From DASXMT01 sp035569695 (lineage in GTDB: Bacteria; Actinomycetota; Acidimicrobiia; Acidimicrobiales; RAAP-2), in assembly GCA_035569695.1 (NCBI GenBank), contig DATMMO010000182.1:1-64000 (forward strand): a stretch of 64,000 bases of DNA, written 5' to 3'. The position numbers and the translations under genes are program-made. This document shows positions 54,193-62,279 of the stretch, piece after piece. The notes beneath the pieces are model-generated. The model worked only from the letters and a program-made list of their open reading frames with translations. It was not told the origin of the DNA and did not search any database. Positions within the stretch are counted from its first letter, which is position 1. Every line of letters begins with the position of its first letter.

Positions 54193-55371
54193 GTGGACTT
54201 CGTCATGGAGGACGATCTGGCCGAGCACCGACGGGCCGCGCAGGAGTGGCTGGCCGAACACGTCCGTCCGGAGTGGGCCGATGAGCAGTACTGGAGCGGG
54301 ACCCATCACACCGATGCGCTCCACCAGCAGTTGGCCCGTGATGGGATCCTGGGCGCGGGCTGGCCGGCCGAGTACGGAGGAAGCGACACCAACCCGGACT
54401 TCGCCCGAGCCGTCCTGGATGCCGTAGCCGGTGCCGGCCTCTACGCCGACGGTTGGGCCACCACCAACATGGTGATCCGGACCATCCAACACGTCGGAAC
54501 CGAGGATCAGAAAAGGACCCTCATCGCCGGTGCCTTGCGCGGCGAGATCCTCATCGCGCTGGGCTATTCGGAACCCGACTCCGGCTCGGACGTGGCCGCG
54601 GCCAAGACCCGGGCCGTCAAAGACGGTGAGCAATGGGTGATCGACGGCCAGAAGATGTTCACCAGCACAGCTCAATCGTGCACGCACGTGTTCGTCCTGG
54701 CCCGCACCAACACCGAGGTGCCCAAGCACAAGGGTTTGACCATGTTCCTGGTGCCGACGGACGCAGCGGGCTTCGAGTTGCAACCCGTCTACACCCTCGG
54801 CGGTCAACGGACCAACGCCACCTTCTACTCCGATCTCCGGATACCTGACTCGCTGCGGATCGGAGGCATCGACGAGGGCTGGCGGGTGATGCGGGTCGCC
54901 CTCGTCTACGAACGAGGCGGCGGCGGCGGCGGGTCCGCGGGGCCGACCCTGGCCGAGAAGGCCGCCGCCTGGGCCATGTCGACAGAGCGGGCCGACGGGA
55001 ACACCTACTACGACGACCCGGTGAACCGGGAGCGCTTGGCCAAGATGGCGGTCGAACAGGAGGTAGGACGCCTCCTCGGGCTGCGGGTCCGCTGGATGAA
55101 CTCCATCGGCGAGCTTCCCGGGATCGAGGGTTCGATGTCCAAGCTGTTCAACAGCGAGGCGAGCCAACGCCACTACGGCGAGCTGGTCGACATGCTGGGA
55201 TCAGCGGGTGTTCTGCAACCAGGAGCGGCCGGAGCCCCGCTCGACGGCGATCTCGAGGCCCATTTCCGCTCGACCGTGGTATCGACCATCTACGGCGGGG
55301 CCAGCGAGATCCAGCGGGACATCATCGCCCAGGGACGCCTGGGGCTTCCGAGGAATCGGCCCCAGAGCTGA
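54193..55371 (+). CDS. acyl-CoA dehydrogenase family protein, second of a pair
   Basis: A 392-residue flavoenzyme with the full FAD set: GYSEPDSGSDVAAAKTRA and IDGQKMFTSTAQSCTHVFVLARTN, then the C-terminal IYGGASEIQRDIIAQGRLGLPRN, which is a typical family ending. GTG 54193 starts right after the first dehydrogenase gene; ATG 54205 is the alternative. Together they would introduce a double bond into an acyl-CoA. A run of five Gly (RGGGGGGS) near 240 is unusual. Confidence 0.88.
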   Translation: MDFVMEDDLAEHRRAAQEWLAEHVRPEWADEQYWSGTHHTDALHQQLARDGILGAGWPAEYGGSDTNPDFARAVLDAVAGAGLYADGWATTNMVIRTIQHVGTEDQKRTLIAGALRGEILIALGYSEPDSGSDVAAAKTRAVKDGEQWVIDGQKMFTSTAQSCTHVFVLARTNTEVPKHKGLTMFLVPTDAAGFELQPVYTLGGQRTNATFYSDLRIPDSLRIGGIDEGWRVMRVALVYERGGGGGGSAGPTLAEKAAAWAMSTERADGNTYYDDPVNRERLAKMAVEQEVGRLLGLRVRWMNSIGELPGIEGSMSKLFNSEASQRHYGELVDMLGSAGVLQPGAAGAPLDGDLEAHFRSTVVSTIYGGASEIQRDIIAQGRLGLPRNRPQS

Positions 55372-55426
55372 TCGGGGCCGGGTGCGGCTGCCCATGGTCG
55401 AGGGGCGGGACCGGTGGGTCAGTCGC

Positions 55427-56293
55427 TCAGAACCGGCTGATGATCTGCTGGCCGTAGCGCTGCAGCGACGGCCCAGGGTCGGCGCCGAACAGGGCCGAGG
55501 GCACGAGCACTCGGGAGGCTCCCAGTGATCGAAGAGACTCCACGTCGGCCACGGCCTCCTCCCCGGTAGTAACCGAGCTGTCCATCGTCACCTCGATGGC
55601 AGAGGGGTCCCGGCCCGCCTCTTCGGCACTCCCGCGCACAATGTCCAACAGCCGCGGCACCTCGGCACGATCGACGCCGTAGGGGAAGTACCCATCGCCC
55701 ACCCGGCCGGCCCGGCGAGCGGCCGCCTCGCTGTGGCCCCCGATGTGCACCGGGATAGACCCGTTGGCCGGCTTGGGTCGGAGAAAGCAATCGCGAAAGC
55801 TGGTCGTCTCCCCTTCGAAGCTGGCCTGCTCCCCGGTCCACAGGGCCCGCATGGCTGCGATCGCCTCCTCGGTGCGCGGCCCCCGACCCTCGAAGGGGAC
55901 GCCCAGGGCCTCGAACTCCTCGCGGAGCCAACCCACACCGGCCCCGAGGACCACTCGGCCCCCGGAGAGGTGGTCCAGCGTAGCCAGCTGGTTGGCCAAC
56001 ACCACCGGATTTCGTTGGGGCACGATGAGGATGCCGGTCCCCAGCCGGACGGTCGAGGTGGCATGGGCCACGTACGCCAGCCAGATCAGCGGATCGGGAA
56101 AGGCCGAGTCCTCGGGCCCTATCCGCCCCGACGGATCGTAGGGGTACCGGGACCGGTAGCCGGCCGGAACCACCACGTGGTCGACGGTCCAGATCGACTC
56201 GAAGCCGGAGGACTCGGCCGCTCGGGCCAGGAGCGCGCCCTCCTTGGGCCCGGCGAACGGGCCGATGTTGGCAAAGGCCACCCCGAATTCCAT
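55427..56293 (-). CDS. LLM-class flavin/F420-dependent oxidoreductase
   Basis: A 288-residue luciferase-like protein: MEFGVAFANIGPFAGP at the start, ESIWTVDHVVVPAGYRSRYPYD, the barrel strand RLGTGILIVPQRNPVVLANQLATLDHLSGGRV, and GVGWLREEFEALG then VHIGGHSEAAARRAGR. This fits the TIGR03619-like F420 group. ATG 56293 is chosen; the AT-rich TTAAAAATT right before it looks like a -10 region, so the message may be nearly leaderless. It converges on the acyl-CoA dehydrogenases and is divergent from the TetR gene. Confidence 0.87.
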   Translation of the reverse strand: MEFGVAFANIGPFAGPKEGALLARAAESSGFESIWTVDHVVVPAGYRSRYPYDPSGRIGPEDSAFPDPLIWLAYVAHATSTVRLGTGILIVPQRNPVVLANQLATLDHLSGGRVVLGAGVGWLREEFEALGVPFEGRGPRTEEAIAAMRALWTGEQASFEGETTSFRDCFLRPKPANGSIPVHIGGHSEAAARRAGRVGDGYFPYGVDRAEVPRLLDIVRGSAEEAGRDPSAIEVTMDSSVTTGEEAVADVESLRSLGASRVLVPSALFGADPGPSLQRYGQQIISRF

Positions 56294-56444
56294 AATTTTT
56301 AAGGCTGACGTCAACATCGAGCCCCGTCAAGCCCGTCCCGAGGGCTCCTTCCCGGGGTGGATCGACGGGCGCCCAGGCAGCGGCAGCTACATTTGCACGC
56401 GAGCCTGGAAGGACCTGGGCTCCGGGAGAGGGTCGAATACAGCC

Positions 56445-57131
56445 ATGGCTGAGCAGGTCAGTGATTCAAATGGCGATCGGAAGCGCTCACGCAAGGGTGT
56501 CCTGACCCGGGCGCGGCTCATCGAGGCAGCCAAGGAGGTCTTCGAGGCCGACGGCTTCCTCGATGCCCGGATCTCCGACATCACCGAACGAGCCGGGCTC
56601 TCCTACGGAGCGTTCTACCACTACTTCGACTCCAAAGAGGAGGTCTTCCGCGAGGTGGCGGCCCGGGTCGACGAGCGCCTCAGCGCACCATTGGACAGCA
56701 TCATCCTGGCCCCCTCGTCGGACCTGCCTCCCGAGCAACGCATCCGGGAATCCCTTACTCGCCATCTCACCAGTTATCGCTCCGAGGCCCGGATCATGGG
56801 GGTCATCGAGCAGGTCTCGCGCTACGACGAAGAGGTGGCGGCCATGCGGTTCGCCCGTCACCAGGAATACAACAAGCGGATCGGCGACTCCATCCGGCAA
56901 TTGCAACGACACGGCATGGCCGACGAGCAACTCCAGCCCCAAATAGTGGCGGCCATACTGGGCGGCATGACCCAGCGGTTCGCCGAGATGTGGCTCGTGC
57001 AGGGCATCGTGAAGCTCACGTTCAACGACGCCGTCGAGCAGCTCACCTTGGTCTTCGTGAACGCACTCGGCTTGCCGAAGCCGGCTGCCTCTTCACGCAA
57101 AAAGAGGGCGACCACCCGTTCGACAGCCTGA
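56445..57131 (+). CDS. TetR-family regulator with a basic tail
   Basis: A 228-residue protein. The DNA-binding part is VFEADGFLDARISDITERAG then SYGAFYHYFDSKEEVFREV, and the ligand domain ends DAVEQLTLVFVNALGLP. Like its paralogue at 36628, it carries a short basic extension at both ends (DRKRSRKG near the start; SRKKRATTRSTA at the end). It lies between the divergent LLM gene and the convergent alcohol dehydrogenase, and may regulate the surrounding catabolic genes. TGACGTCA at 56306 in the divergent gap could be its operator. Confidence 0.88.
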   Translation: MAEQVSDSNGDRKRSRKGVLTRARLIEAAKEVFEADGFLDARISDITERAGLSYGAFYHYFDSKEEVFREVAARVDERLSAPLDSIILAPSSDLPPEQRIRESLTRHLTSYRSEARIMGVIEQVSRYDEEVAAMRFARHQEYNKRIGDSIRQLQRHGMADEQLQPQIVAAILGGMTQRFAEMWLVQGIVKLTFNDAVEQLTLVFVNALGLPKPAASSRKKRATTRSTA

Positions 57132-57163
57132 TCAGCCGGTCAGGTTGATCAATCGAAGGCTGA

Positions 57164-58318
57164 TCAATCGAAGGCGATGACCCCTCTGATGTTCACCCCG
57201 TCGAGCATGTCCTGGTAGCCCTGGTTGATCTGGTCGAGTCGGTACGTCCTGGTGATCAACTCGTCCAGCATGAGCTGCCCGGACTTGTACAGGTCCAACA
57301 GGTTGGGGATGTCGAAACGGGGGTTGGCAGCACCGAAGACCACGCCGCGCACCTCCTTTTGCCACATGGCCAGCTCGAAGAGGTTGATGCTGCACTCGGT
57401 CTGCGACTGGGGGGCCACACCGGTGACGACACAGGTTCCGCCCTTGCCGGTGAGGGTGAGGGCATTGGCCATGAGGTCGCCGAACATCACGCTGGGCATC
57501 AGGATGACGGCATCGGCCATCTGACCCCGGGTGAGCTCGGTGACCAGGGGTATCGCCTCATCCATGGACCCGAGCGCATGCGTGGCCCCGAAGTCGAGGG
57601 CCGACTTCTGCTTGAACTCGACCGGGTCCACGGCCACGATGTGCTTGGCCCCGGCCATACGGGCACCCTGGACGGCGTTGATGCCGACGCCGCCGATGCC
57701 GACCACGACGACGGTCTCCCCCGGCATGACCTCGGCCCGGTACACCGCCGAACCCCACCCGGTCGTCACCCCGCACGAGACCAGGGCCACCACGTTCAGC
57801 GGGAGGTCGGGCTCCACCTTCACCAGCGAGGCCTCATGCACCACGCTGTGCTCGGCGAACGTACCCACTTTGGCCATGACGTTGAGGTCCTGGCCGTTCA
57901 GGTGGTAGCGGGAGGTGCCATCGGAGATCTGGCCCGGGGCGAAGGTTGCCGCGCCCAGGTCGCAGAGATTCGAGTGGCCGGTGGTGCACATCCGGCACCG
58001 GCCGCAGATGGGGAAGAAGCTGGCGGCGACGTGGTCGCCGGGCTCGACGCTGCGTACCCCGGGGCCGACTTCAAGGACGACGCCTCCCCCTTCATGGCCG
58101 CCCACCATGGGGAACAATCGGGGCTCCGGCTGTTCGGGCACCTCCACTGGTTCCCCACTGGCGCCGATGTCCCGCGTCCGGAGATGCTGGTCGGAATGGC
58201 ACAGGCCGGCGGCGGCCCACTTGACCAGGACCTCCTGTTCCTTGGGCGGATCCAGGTCGATCTCTTCGATCTGCCAGTCCTGCCTCCGTCCGTACAGGAT
58301 TGCCGCGTGCGTCTTCAT
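57164..58318 (-). CDS. NDMA-dependent-type zinc alcohol dehydrogenase
   Basis: A 384-residue MDR enzyme with Cys40 (GLCHSD), His75-Glu76 (GGHEGGG) for catalytic zinc, Cys105, 108, 111 and 119 (ICGRCRMCTTGHSNLC) for structural zinc, and GIGGVGINAVQGA for NAD. The long form with DLYKSGQLMLDELITRTYRLDQIN resembles the NDMA-dependent methanol/alcohol dehydrogenase group (TIGR03989), whose NAD stays bound and is re-oxidised through mycofactocin. ATG 58318 starts the domain. It suits the SDR at 45582; the mycofactocin genes themselves are not in the window. Confidence 0.9.
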   Translation of the reverse strand: MKTHAAILYGRRQDWQIEEIDLDPPKEQEVLVKWAAAGLCHSDQHLRTRDIGASGEPVEVPEQPEPRLFPMVGGHEGGGVVLEVGPGVRSVEPGDHVAASFFPICGRCRMCTTGHSNLCDLGAATFAPGQISDGTSRYHLNGQDLNVMAKVGTFAEHSVVHEASLVKVEPDLPLNVVALVSCGVTTGWGSAVYRAEVMPGETVVVVGIGGVGINAVQGARMAGAKHIVAVDPVEFKQKSALDFGATHALGSMDEAIPLVTELTRGQMADAVILMPSVMFGDLMANALTLTGKGGTCVVTGVAPQSQTECSINLFELAMWQKEVRGVVFGAANPRFDIPNLLDLYKSGQLMLDELITRTYRLDQINQGYQDMLDGVNIRGVIAFD

Positions 58319-58527
58319 GTCCCCAACCCCCTGAGCAGTGGACGGCCCCGACGGGTCGCGTCCAAAGTGTGCCACCAACGCGGACACGATTGCACAGGGC
58401 AGTTCGTTGGATGACTCGACAGGCGTGACCGACCGACAGACCGTCAGATCAGTCAAACCCGGTGCGGTGCGGCGCGAGACGAATGGCTACGCTGCCTCAC
58501 CGCAAGCCGATCGGAAGGATCGAAACA

Positions 58528-59298
58528 GTGACGGACACACCCCAGTTCCAGCGGATCAAGCTGTCCCGGACGGGGAGGACGGCCGTGCTCACCCTGGCCA
58601 GCGACAAGGTGAACGCCCTGGATCGAGACGTGCTGGACGAGGTGACCGCGTGTGTCGATCGGTGCGAACGCGACCCGGACATCGGTGCCCTCGTCGTCAC
58701 CGGTGCGGGCTCCCTCTTCTCGGCCGGGGTCAATGTCAAAGACGTCCTGGACAACGACACGGCCCACACCGGGGAGCTCCTGAGCGCACTGAGCACGGCG
58801 GTGGTGAGCCTGTTCCGGTGCTCGAAACCAACGGTGGCCGCCATCAACGGATCGGCCATCGCCGGTGGTTGCCTGCTGGCCTGTGCCTGCGACCAGCGGC
58901 TCGTGGCCGACGACGCCCGGATCGGCGTGACCGAGCTCCGGGTCGGGGTGGCCTTTCCCACCTTTGCCATCGAGCTGCTCAAGCATGCCTGTGGCCCCAA
59001 GGCCGAACAACTGGTGTTCGATGCCCGATTGCTGGATGCCGACGAGGCATGCCGATTCGGTCTGGCCCATCGATGCCTGCCCCGATCCGAGCTCGACGCC
59101 GCGGCGATGGCCTCGGCCGAGCAGCTGGCCTCGCTCGACGCTCGGGCCTATGGATTGGCCAAAGCGTCGATCCGCCGGGCGGCGCTGTCGGCCATGGACG
59201 ACGAGGTCGGCCGCCTGCTCGACCGGCAGGTGAGCGGGCACTGGCAGGCCGACCAGACCAGGGCCAACCTGGAGCGGTTGCTCAAGCCGAAGGGCTAG
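58528..59298 (+). CDS. enoyl-CoA hydratase/isomerase family protein
   Basis: A 256-residue crotonase: LTLASDKVNALDRDVLDEV, VTGAGSLFSAGVNVKDV for the first oxyanion strand, and AAINGSAIAGGCLLACACDQRLVADDARIGVTELRVG for the second. The second catalytic Glu position is occupied in TELRVG; the first (after ACDQ) is Arg-Leu, so hydration by the two-Glu mechanism is doubtful. GGAAGG lies 9 nt before GTG 58528; ATG 58462 was rejected for this reason. It is divergent from the alcohol dehydrogenase. Confidence 0.87.
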   Translation: MTDTPQFQRIKLSRTGRTAVLTLASDKVNALDRDVLDEVTACVDRCERDPDIGALVVTGAGSLFSAGVNVKDVLDNDTAHTGELLSALSTAVVSLFRCSKPTVAAINGSAIAGGCLLACACDQRLVADDARIGVTELRVGVAFPTFAIELLKHACGPKAEQLVFDARLLDADEACRFGLAHRCLPRSELDAAAMASAEQLASLDARAYGLAKASIRRAALSAMDDEVGRLLDRQVSGHWQADQTRANLERLLKPKG

Positions 59299-59516
59299 AC
59301 ACACCCCGGCCGTGGCTGGCCGCACCGGGCCGGGCGCCGCCCCATCGGTTCAGGTAGCAGACCTCCTCCAGAGGCCTTCGGTCGGCCGGCTTCAAGTCGG
59401 TTCCGGTGTAGTAGGCCACGGGCAGCAGGCAGGCCTGGGCGTAGCCCCGGGGGAATACCCAAGAGCTCTCGACGGTGTGGAGAGCAGCCGGTCGACGGTG
59501 TGGAGGTCGAACCCAC
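59282..59516 (-). pseudogene. 3' remnant of a nitroreductase, frameshifted
   Basis: On the minus strand one frame reads RRELLGIP, then after a run of five C (about 59447-59453) another frame reads RGYAQACLLPVAYYTGTD, then KPADRRPLEEVCYLNRWG. Together this is the typical C-terminal end of nitroreductases (LLGIP-x-G-x-x-Q-A-x-LLPVAY...KPA-R-P-x-x-E-V). The N-terminal three quarters are missing. A duplicated CTCCACACCGTCGA lies at the upstream edge, so deletion between short repeats is possible. It ends inside the tail of the enoyl-CoA hydratase gene. Confidence 0.65.
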
Positions 59517-59527
59517 CGGTTGCGCGC

Positions 59528-59959
59528 TCAGACGGCGCCATCAGCGGTCCTGGTCCACCGGGCCGCCCCCAGGTCGACAATGATGAGGCGATCGGCAAAA
59601 CGCCAGCTCCCGTCCACCTTCTCGAACCGGTCGACGTACTGACCCGAGAGCATGACGTCGATCCCCCCGGTCGGCACCTGGCGCAGCACGGTCCAGTAGC
59701 AGTGCGAGGTGGCCGAGGACGACTCCGCCTCGACAGCAACGGTCAGGTTGGTCAGGAGGTGCTTGGTTGGCGCGGTGCCGTCCGCGGCCAGGCGCTGGTA
59801 CACCGGCCTGATCTCATCGCTCCCGCGCAGCACCGAACCGTTGGGCTCCGATCGCAGGGTCGAGTGCTCGAACAGGGCCACCACCGCCTCGGTATCGCCC
59901 CCATCGAGCAGCAGGGCGTAGGAGTGCACGAGCGCGGTGATCTCATCCGTATCGGACAT
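59528..59959 (-). CDS. SnoaL-like (NTF2-fold) protein
   Basis: A 143-residue NTF2-fold protein: EITALVHSYALLLDGGDTEAVVALFEH at the start, PTKHLLTNLTVAVEAESSSATSHCYWTV in the core, and LSGQYVDRFEKVDGSWRFADRLI at the end. The ATG overlaps the epoxide-hydrolase stop by one base (TGATG), so translation is coupled. SnoaL-type proteins often work beside P450s and hydrolases as limonene-epoxide-hydrolase-like or isomerase enzymes. The longer upstream frame is antisense-like and was rejected. Confidence 0.85.
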   Translation of the reverse strand: MSDTDEITALVHSYALLLDGGDTEAVVALFEHSTLRSEPNGSVLRGSDEIRPVYQRLAADGTAPTKHLLTNLTVAVEAESSSATSHCYWTVLRQVPTGGIDVMLSGQYVDRFEKVDGSWRFADRLIIVDLGAARWTRTADGAV

Positions 59960-61110
59960 CAGGTACCTCGCACCGTTGCGAAGAACTGGCGGAGATCGCC
60001 GACGAACAGCTCGGGCTGCTCCATCGCCGCGAAGTGGCCGCCGCGGGGCATGTCGGCCCAGTGGGTCACGTTGTACTGCCGCTCGACCCACGACCGGGGC
60101 CACCGCAGGATCTCTTTCGGATAGCGAGCCACGCCGGTGGGAACAGTGATGAAGGGCGGCGGCTCGGCCAGCGCGTCGCCGTGATTCCTCTCCCAGTACA
60201 GCCGGGCCGAAGAGGTGGCGGTCTGGGTCGCCCAGTACAGCATCACGTTGGTGAGCAACTGGTCTCTCGTGAAGCAATTCTCCGGGTGACCGTCGCAGTC
60301 GCTCCAGGCCCGGAACTTCTCCACGATCCAGGCCAGCAGCCCGGCGGGCGAGTCGTTGAGGGAGACACCCAGGGTCTGGGGCTTGGTCCCCTGCTCGTTG
60401 GCATAGCCGGCTTCCTCCCGTTGAAAGCGTTGCATGGCGGCCAGGTCGCCCTCTTCCACCTCGGTGAGCGGTGCGCCATCTTTCGACGGCGTTCCGATGG
60501 GCATGTTGAGGTGGATGGCGGCGCAGTGTTCGGGGTCGAGCACACCGATCCGGGTGGTCACCTGGGCGCCCCAGTCGCCACCTTGGGCCATATAGCGCCC
60601 ATATCCCAGCCTGCTCATCAGGACGACGAAGGCCTGGGCGATGCGCCGGACATCCCAGCCGGGCGTCCGTGGCGGCTCGGAGAAGCCGTATCCGGGCAGG
60701 GACGGGACGACCACGTGAAAGGCGTCGGCCGCCTCCCCGCCGTAGGCCTCCGGATCGGTGAGCCGAGGGATGACGTCCTGGAACTCGACCACCGATCCCG
60801 GCCAGCCGTGGGTGAGCAGGATGGGCATGGCGTCGACATGATGCGAGCGGGCGTGGATGAAATGGATCTGCTGCCGGTCGATGGTTGTCCGGAAGTGGGC
60901 CAGCTCGTTCAGCCGCGCCTCCTGTGACCGCCAGTCGTAGGTGTGGCGCCAGTACTCCACCAACTCCTGCAGGTAATCGACGGGGATCCCGTACTCCCAG
61001 CCCGTGCCCTCGATCTGGTCCGGGAATCGAGTCCGGCCCAGACGATCATCCAGGTCCTGGAGCACCGAGTCGTCCACGTCGACCCGGAATGTCTCGACCG
61101 TCTCGCTCAT
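59959..61110 (-). CDS. epoxide hydrolase (EHN-domain type)
   Basis: A 383-residue alpha/beta hydrolase. The N-terminal EHN domain (FRVDVDDSVLQDLDDRLGRTRFPD, GIPVDYLQELVEYWRHTYDW) is followed by HGWPGSVVEF (101 on, oxyanion) and GGDWGA (177-182) with the nucleophile Asp179. The catalytic His lies in RGGHFAAME. It resembles juvenile-hormone and microsomal epoxide hydrolases. ATG 61110 is used; GAGGAAAG is about 15 nt upstream. It opens an epoxide, fitting the P450s and SnoaL partners nearby. Confidence 0.9.
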   Translation of the reverse strand: MSETVETFRVDVDDSVLQDLDDRLGRTRFPDQIEGTGWEYGIPVDYLQELVEYWRHTYDWRSQEARLNELAHFRTTIDRQQIHFIHARSHHVDAMPILLTHGWPGSVVEFQDVIPRLTDPEAYGGEAADAFHVVVPSLPGYGFSEPPRTPGWDVRRIAQAFVVLMSRLGYGRYMAQGGDWGAQVTTRIGVLDPEHCAAIHLNMPIGTPSKDGAPLTEVEEGDLAAMQRFQREEAGYANEQGTKPQTLGVSLNDSPAGLLAWIVEKFRAWSDCDGHPENCFTRDQLLTNVMLYWATQTATSSARLYWERNHGDALAEPPPFITVPTGVARYPKEILRWPRSWVERQYNVTHWADMPRGGHFAAMEQPELFVGDLRQFFATVRGT

Positions 61111-61175
61111 CGCTCGCCACCGGCTTTCCTCGTGTGGCCCACCAGTCGAATCAGGTCGCAGCGGTGCCGTCAAGT

Positions 61176-61200
61176 ACCCGCTTCGAATTCGAGGGCGGGT
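61176..61200. promoter_or_regulatory. nested inverted repeat between epoxide hydrolase and SDR
   Basis: ACCCGC (61176-61181) and GCGGGT (61195-61200) flank a perfect inner palindrome TCGAATTCGA (61183-61192). It is in the divergent gap, 66 bp from the hydrolase start and 91 bp from the SDR start, so it could regulate both. Confidence 0.4.
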
Positions 61201-61290
61201 GCCAACGGCGGTCTTCGGTTATCTTCCGGACTCACGAGAGGCACCACGAACGTGTTGTGGACCCGTGCCACCCGACTGGAGGAGTTGCAT

Positions 61291-62079
61291 ATGGCCCATG
61301 AACTGTCAGGGAAGGTCGCGATCATCACCGGGGGCGCCAGCGGGATCGGCCTGGCCACCGCCGAGCTCTTCGTGGCCGAGGGAGCCAAGGTGGTCATTGC
61401 CGATGTGGACGCCACCCGCGGCCAGGAGGTCGCCGCCGGCCTGGGTGATACCGCTGTGTTCAAACAGACCGATGTGGCCGATGTCGATGACGTCCAGAAC
61501 CTGGTCGACTTGGCCATCGGCCAGTTCGGCGGGCTCCACGTCATGTTCAACAACGCCGGCATACCCAGCTCCTTCGACCGCTTCCTGACCAATGACCTGT
61601 CCGACTTCGACCGGGTGATGGCGGTGAACCTGTACGGAACGATGGTGGGCAGTCAGCGGGCCGCTCGCCATATGGCCGAGCACGGCGGAGGATCGATCAT
61701 CAACAACTCATCGATCGGCGCCCTCACCGGTGGGGCCATGCCGCTGGCGTACCGCATCTCCAAAGGGGCGGTCATCCAATTCAGCCGGTCGATTGCCATC
61801 GACTTGGCCGACCACGGCATACGGGTGAACTGCATCGCCCCGGGCCACATTCCCACCGGCATCACCAACTACGACCTCAATCGAACCATCGAGCTCACCC
61901 AACCGCTGCAGCGCCACGGTGCACCCGAGGATGTGGCCAACGCCGTCCTGTTCCTGGCCAGCGACCGATCGGCGCAGATCACCGGGATCGTCATGCCCGT
62001 GGACGGGGGGACGGTAGCCGGGCCTCCGGTGAACCAGTTCAGACTGCTGAGGGCAGCCATGAAGGAAAGCCGCCCCTGA
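61291..62079 (+). CDS. SDR-family oxidoreductase
   Basis: A 262-residue classical SDR: IITGGASGIGLATAELF, IADVDATRG (Asp, NAD preference), FNNAGIPS, NNSSIGAL with the catalytic Ser, the pair AYRISKGAVIQF, and GIVMPVDGG. It resembles 3-alpha/20-beta-hydroxysteroid and terpene-alcohol dehydrogenases. GGAGG lies 6 nt before ATG 61291. Divergent from the epoxide hydrolase and about 200 bp ahead of the P450 at 62280. Confidence 0.88.
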   Translation: MAHELSGKVAIITGGASGIGLATAELFVAEGAKVVIADVDATRGQEVAAGLGDTAVFKQTDVADVDDVQNLVDLAIGQFGGLHVMFNNAGIPSSFDRFLTNDLSDFDRVMAVNLYGTMVGSQRAARHMAEHGGGSIINNSSIGALTGGAMPLAYRISKGAVIQFSRSIAIDLADHGIRVNCIAPGHIPTGITNYDLNRTIELTQPLQRHGAPEDVANAVLFLASDRSAQITGIVMPVDGGTVAGPPVNQFRLLRAAMKESRP

Positions 62080-62133
62080 CGGCTCACACTGCCTGGCTGC
62101 GATCTGACGAGCCCCGGGCAACACGGCTACTAT

Positions 62134-62147
62134 TGATACCGATGTCA
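62134..62147. promoter_or_regulatory. 14-bp inverted repeat upstream of the second P450
   Basis: TGATACCGATGTCA, same length as and sharing CGATGTCA with the element at 52178, again overlapping a TTGA(T/C) -35-like sequence and followed by an A-rich run. It lies 133 bp before the P450 start at 62280. Confidence 0.5.
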
Positions 62148-62279
62148 AAAAAACATTGGCGCCCGCCTGTGCGTCCGGGCCCGCGGTGGCGGGGGGAATC
62201 GGCAGAGCGATAAGGGTTCTTGGAAGAATCGGGTGTGTAGCTCCGGCTTCCTGGCCCGGGCATGGCAAGGGGAGGGTTC

